7,756 bases of DNA, taken from contig JAJNDJ010000128.1 in assembly GCA_021156345.1 (NCBI GenBank), forward strand, positions 1 to 7,756, in the 5' to 3' direction. This stretch comes from Rubrobacteraceae bacterium (GTDB lineage Bacteria; Actinomycetota; Rubrobacteria; Rubrobacterales; Rubrobacteraceae). The notes beneath the pieces were generated by a model that had not been told where the DNA came from, made no database searches, and was given only the letters and a program-made list of their open reading frames with translations. Positions 5,516-7,756 of the stretch are shown piece after piece. How positions within the stretch are numbered: the first letter of the stretch is position 1; every line of letters starts with the position of its first letter. The translations under genes were made by a program, and so were the position numbers.

Positions 5516-7054
5516 CTATGCATGCGAGCCGGCGTCGGGGATCTGGACCTTCCTGTTCTCCAGCGGCGGCGCGGGCGGGAGGCCCGTGACCTCCAGGATC
5601 TCCTGCTCGTCCAGTGTCTCCCGCTCCAGCAGCGCCCGGGCGAGCGCCTCGAGCTCCTTGCGATGCTTCGTGAGGAGCCGGCGGGCCTCCTCGTGGCTCT
5701 CATCGAGGATGCGCCACACCTCTTCGTCTATGACGCGGGCGGTCTCCTCGCTGAAGGGCTTCTCCCCACCGTAACCGCCCGATCCGCCCAGGTAAGGGTT
5801 TTCGCGGGGCGCGAGTTCTACCGTCCCCACCTTCTCGCTCATCCCCCAGCGGGTGACCATCCTCCTCGCAAGGTCGGTGGCCTGCACTATGTCGCTCTCG
5901 GCCCCTGTGGTCCTGGTGCCGTAGACGATCTCCTCCGCTGCCCGTCCCCCCAAGGCGCCGACGATCCTCGCCCTCAAGTAGGCTTCCGGGTAGTTGTAGC
6001 GGTCGTCCTCGGGACGCTGGTAGGTGACCCCGAGGGCCTGCCCCCGCGGCACGATCGTCACCCGGTTCACGGGATCTGCTCCTGGCACGACGAGGCCCAG
6101 GATGGCATGACCGCCCTCGTGGTAGGCGATACGCTCCCGCTCCTCGGGGCTCATCAACAGTGGGCGCTCGGGGCCGAGCACGATCCTCTCCAGAGCGTCC
6201 AGGAAGTCCTTCTGGCGCACCTCCTCCTGCTCGCGCCGGGCCGCCAGGAGCGCCGCCTCGTTGACCAGGTTCCTGAGGTCGGCTCCAGAGAGCCCGGGCG
6301 TCGAAGCCGCAAGCTCCCCCAAATCCACGCTATGGGCGAGCGGCACGCTTCTGGTATGGACCTTGAGGATCGCCTCGCGGCCCGCCTTGTCAGGGAGGTT
6401 CACCACCACTTGCCGGTCGAAGCGCCCGGGCCTCAGAAGTGCCTTGTCGAGCACATCGGCCTGGTTGGTGGCGGCCAGCACGATCACGCCCTCCTTGCTG
6501 GAGAAACCGTCCATCTCGGTGAGGATCTGGTTGAGGGTTTGCTCTTGCTCGCTCGATCCCCCGATCGCCGTCTGACCGCGGGACCGTCCTATGGAATCGA
6601 GCTCGTCAATGAAGATGATCGCTGGGGCGTTCTCGCGGGCCTGCTTGAAGAGGTCGCGCACACGACTAGCGCCGACACCCACGAACAACTCGACGAACTC
6701 AGAGGCGCTCAAGGAGAAGAACGGCACCCCCGCCTCGCCCGCGACGGCCCGCGCCAGGAGCGTCTTGCCCGTTCCCGGGGCTCCCACGAGCAGCACACCC
6801 TTGGGAGCCGTTCCCCCAAGGCGGGTGTACTTCTCGGGGTCCTTGAGGAAGTCCACGATCTCGACCAGCTCGTTCTCGGCCTCCTCGATGCCGGCGACGT
6901 CCTCGAAGGTGACCCTGGTGTCCTGCTCCTGGTCGTAGCGCCTGGCGCGGCTCCGACCGACGCCCGTGAGGGCGCTGCCCATGCCGCCGCCCTGCTGCTG
7001 AGCGCGCCTATAGAGCAGGCCCGAATGCGAAGAGCAGCGTCTGCAAAAGGCCAC
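5516..7054 (-). CDS. ftsH: ATP-dependent zinc metalloprotease FtsH, AAA and protease domains (downstream part of a split ftsH)
   Basis: This frame holds the cytoplasmic part of FtsH, the membrane-anchored hexameric protease that extracts and degrades membrane and short-lived proteins. Visible in order: the linker [11 protein letters not shown] (16-26), Walker A GAPGTGKT (91-98), pore loop FVGVG (124-128), Walker B IIFIDE (146-151), and the second region of homology [20 protein letters not shown] (196-215) with arginine fingers Arg208 and Arg211. The zinc motif is HEGGH (312-316) and the third ligand is Asp388. The C-terminus (PDAGSHA) looks complete. All catalytic residues are intact. The first 12 or so residues from ATG 7054 ([12 protein letters not shown]) are out-of-frame sequence overlapping the upstream fragment; genuine FtsH resumes at about LLYRRAQ. 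The membrane anchor lies in the 7008-7415 frame. If translated alone, for example from ATG 6982, the product would be soluble. Confidence 0.93.
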   Translation of the reverse strand: MAFCRRCSSHSGLLYRRAQQQGGGMGSALTGVGRSRARRYDQEQDTRVTFEDVAGIEEAENELVEIVDFLKDPEKYTRLGGTAPKGVLLVGAPGTGKTLLARAVAGEAGVPFFSLSASEFVELFVGVGASRVRDLFKQARENAPAIIFIDELDSIGRSRGQTAIGGSSEQEQTLNQILTEMDGFSSKEGVIVLAATNQADVLDKALLRPGRFDRQVVVNLPDKAGREAILKVHTRSVPLAHSVDLGELAASTPGLSGADLRNLVNEAALLAARREQEEVRQKDFLDALERIVLGPERPLLMSPEERERIAYHEGGHAILGLVVPGADPVNRVTIVPRGQALGVTYQRPEDDRYNYPEAYLRARIVGALGGRAAEEIVYGTRTTGAESDIVQATDLARRMVTRWGMSEKVGTVELAPRENPYLGGSGGYGGEKPFSEETARVIDEEVWRILDESHEEARRLLTKHRKELEALARALLERETLDEQEILEVTGLPPAPPLENRKVQIPDAGSHA

Positions 7055-7415
7055 CGCCTTCTTGTATCGGCTCGGCGCTGATCTCCACGCTGTTGTCGAT
7101 CAAGAGCTCCTCGAGGCCGGGGTCAACGAAGGACGGAAGCACCGTGGTGAAGGTCTTGGAGGTGCGCGAAGGCGGCGAGTCGGGCTCCGAGCCTTCCTCT
7201 CCTTTCGGCGGGTAAGTGACTGGATTTTCGAAGCGGCCCTCGACGGTGTCCCCCTGGCTGTAGATCGCCTCGACGTTCCCCGCCCTGACCTCTTCTTTGA
7301 AGAAGGTGTAGGGCACCTCGACGGGCGCTTCCGGGCCGGGGAAGAGGAACCTGACTAGGAGGAAGTTCGCGAGCAATATAAGTGCGAACCAGAGCCAACT
7401 CCTGGCAGGCGGCAT
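7008..7415 (-). CDS. ftsH: FtsH N-terminal membrane and extracellular domain (upstream part of split ftsH)
   Basis: This is the 135-residue front of FtsH. Transmembrane helix 1 spans residues about 6-25 ([20 protein letters not shown]). The FtsH extracellular domain follows: [20 protein letters not shown], a variable [15 protein letters not shown] insert, then [20 protein letters not shown]. Transmembrane helix 2 begins at [15 protein letters not shown] and is cut by TAG at 7010-7008 after only about 12 hydrophobic residues. The catalytic part continues in the +1 frame at LLYRRAQQQ, and the two frames overlap by 47 bases. ATG 7415 has an AGAGGA site. A full helix 2 needs about eight more residues, so this looks like a deletion plus frameshift, not a single-base error. 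A genuine pseudogene, an assembly fault and split expression are all possible. Confidence 0.88.
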   Translation of the reverse strand: MPPARSWLWFALILLANFLLVRFLFPGPEAPVEVPYTFFKEEVRAGNVEAIYSQGDTVEGRFENPVTYPPKGEEGSEPDSPPSRTSKTFTTVLPSFVDPGLEELLIDNSVEISAEPIQEGGGLLQTLLFAFGPAL

Positions 7416-7494
7416 AGTCCTCTTTCCCCCCGGTCCGGTCGCGCGACGCGTTGCCTCCTCTCGGGTTCAGGTCACCCTGCAGTCCTCGCCCCCT

Positions 7495-7650
7495 TCACAG
7501 CCCCCGCAACCTCAAGGCTAGCACGATCAGCGCGACGCCGACCGCGAGCGCGTAGAGCCCGACGAGCGAGAGCAGCCCTACGTGTGGCAGGACCGCCATC
7601 GCCGCCCCGGAGGCGACATCCAGGTTCTCTTCCGGCCCCACGCCGCTCAC
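7495..7650 (-). pseudogene. HdeD/DUF308-like membrane protein, C-terminal remnant
   Basis: Read on the minus strand from GTG 7650, a 51-codon frame ends with a hydrophobic segment and tail (GLLSLVGLYALAVGVALIVLALRLRGL). This closely matches the last helix of HdeD-family (DUF308) small membrane proteins, which normally have about six helices and 180-200 residues. The preceding part (ENLDVASGAAMAVLPHVG) looks like an internally shortened version of the usual ...SGALSVL...G stretch. Nothing upstream continues the family: a stop lies in frame about 14 codons before the GTG, and a recombinase-like stub occupies that DNA. GC-rich third positions in this frame support former coding. No ribosome site is visible. 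The family assignment rests on one helix, so it is tentative. Confidence 0.45.
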
Positions 7651-7654
7651 GTCT

Positions 7655-7693
7655 CTGGTTCTTCCTCGACACCCTCGCGTACCCGGCGTTCAT
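7655..7693 (-). pseudogene. Possible serine-recombinase N-terminal stub
   Basis: ATG 7693 opens a frame reading MNAGYARVSRKNQ. Resolvases and invertases of the serine recombinase family begin with this pattern (GYARVS followed by T/S-x-x-Q), where the serine is the catalytic nucleophile. After residue 13 the match ends at once; the rest of the frame (RRERRGAGREPG onward) is low-complexity Arg-rich sequence antisense or out of frame to other DNA. There is no ribosome site. With only 13 residues this may be chance, but it would fit the debris of a mobile element. Confidence 0.3.
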
Positions 7694-7756
7694 AGATACT
7701 TTGTGGAGGCTTCCCCGCAGCCCCGATCAGGCGATGTACAACCCCTGGCAGCGTGC

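Noticed and set aside
7008..7054. Programmed frameshift joining the two ftsH frames
   Set aside because: No slippery heptamer or suitable stop context (CTA TAG G), and a one-base shift would leave transmembrane helix 2 too short.
5522..7081. Plus-strand ORF of 519 residues opposite ftsH
   Set aside because: It is a long antisense frame produced by the GC-rich codon bias of ftsH. The minus strand carries every FtsH motif.
7647..7756. Minus-strand frame open to the right edge (ends GVEEEPET) as a partial gene end
   Set aside because: It has only 35 codons, with mixed third positions and no recognised family, and it overlaps the better-supported recombinase-like stub in another frame. It would need sequence beyond the edge.

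Overview
The window looks like a chromosomal segment from a high-GC actinobacterium. The closest fit I can suggest by eye is a Rubrobacter-like lineage. The reasons are the GC-rich third codon positions in ftsH and cydC, an 89-residue HU protein of the compact DNABII type, an RTX-like calcium-binding fragment with an N-terminal signal peptide, and GTG/TTG starts. This placement is inference and was not tested by any search.

Layout. Bases 1-275 hold the 3' end of an ABC exporter ATPase (CydC-like, + strand). After a 250-base gap comes a tight two-gene operon (524-2045, +): an atypical peptidase M19 / membrane-dipeptidase-family protein, overlapped by a V4R-type small-molecule-binding domain protein. 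From memory, the same pair of families sits beside the dimethylglycine demethylase genes in Pseudomonas glycine-betaine catabolism, so these two may be imported catabolic accessory genes. They end at a strong hairpin shared with a convergent gene for a four-helix membrane protein (2186-2743, -), which is preceded by a tiny leader cistron. The next block is hup (3120-3389, +) followed in the same frame by an 80-residue Cys4 putative zinc-ribbon protein (3411-3653). That gene overlaps tail-to-tail with a metallo-beta-lactamase-fold hydrolase (3609-4259, -).

The second half is decaying DNA around one large gene. It contains a truncated RTX-like calcium-binding protein (4531-4716 recognisable), about 400 bases without a gene that include a helically phased TAAA array, and an alpha/beta hydrolase pseudogene (5465-5118, -) with a lost start codon, two in-frame amber codons and a missing 3' half. 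An FtsH protease gene (7415-5516, -) is split by a frameshift with apparent loss of sequence inside transmembrane helix 2. The right edge holds remnants: a C-terminal piece of an HdeD/DUF308-like membrane protein and a short stretch resembling the catalytic N-terminus of a serine recombinase.

I see no tRNA, rRNA, CRISPR array or complete insertion sequence. The most unusual items are the metal-site substitutions in the M19 protein, the leader cistron at 2740-2760, the disrupted ftsH, the multi-lesion hydrolase pseudogene and the phased TAAA array.
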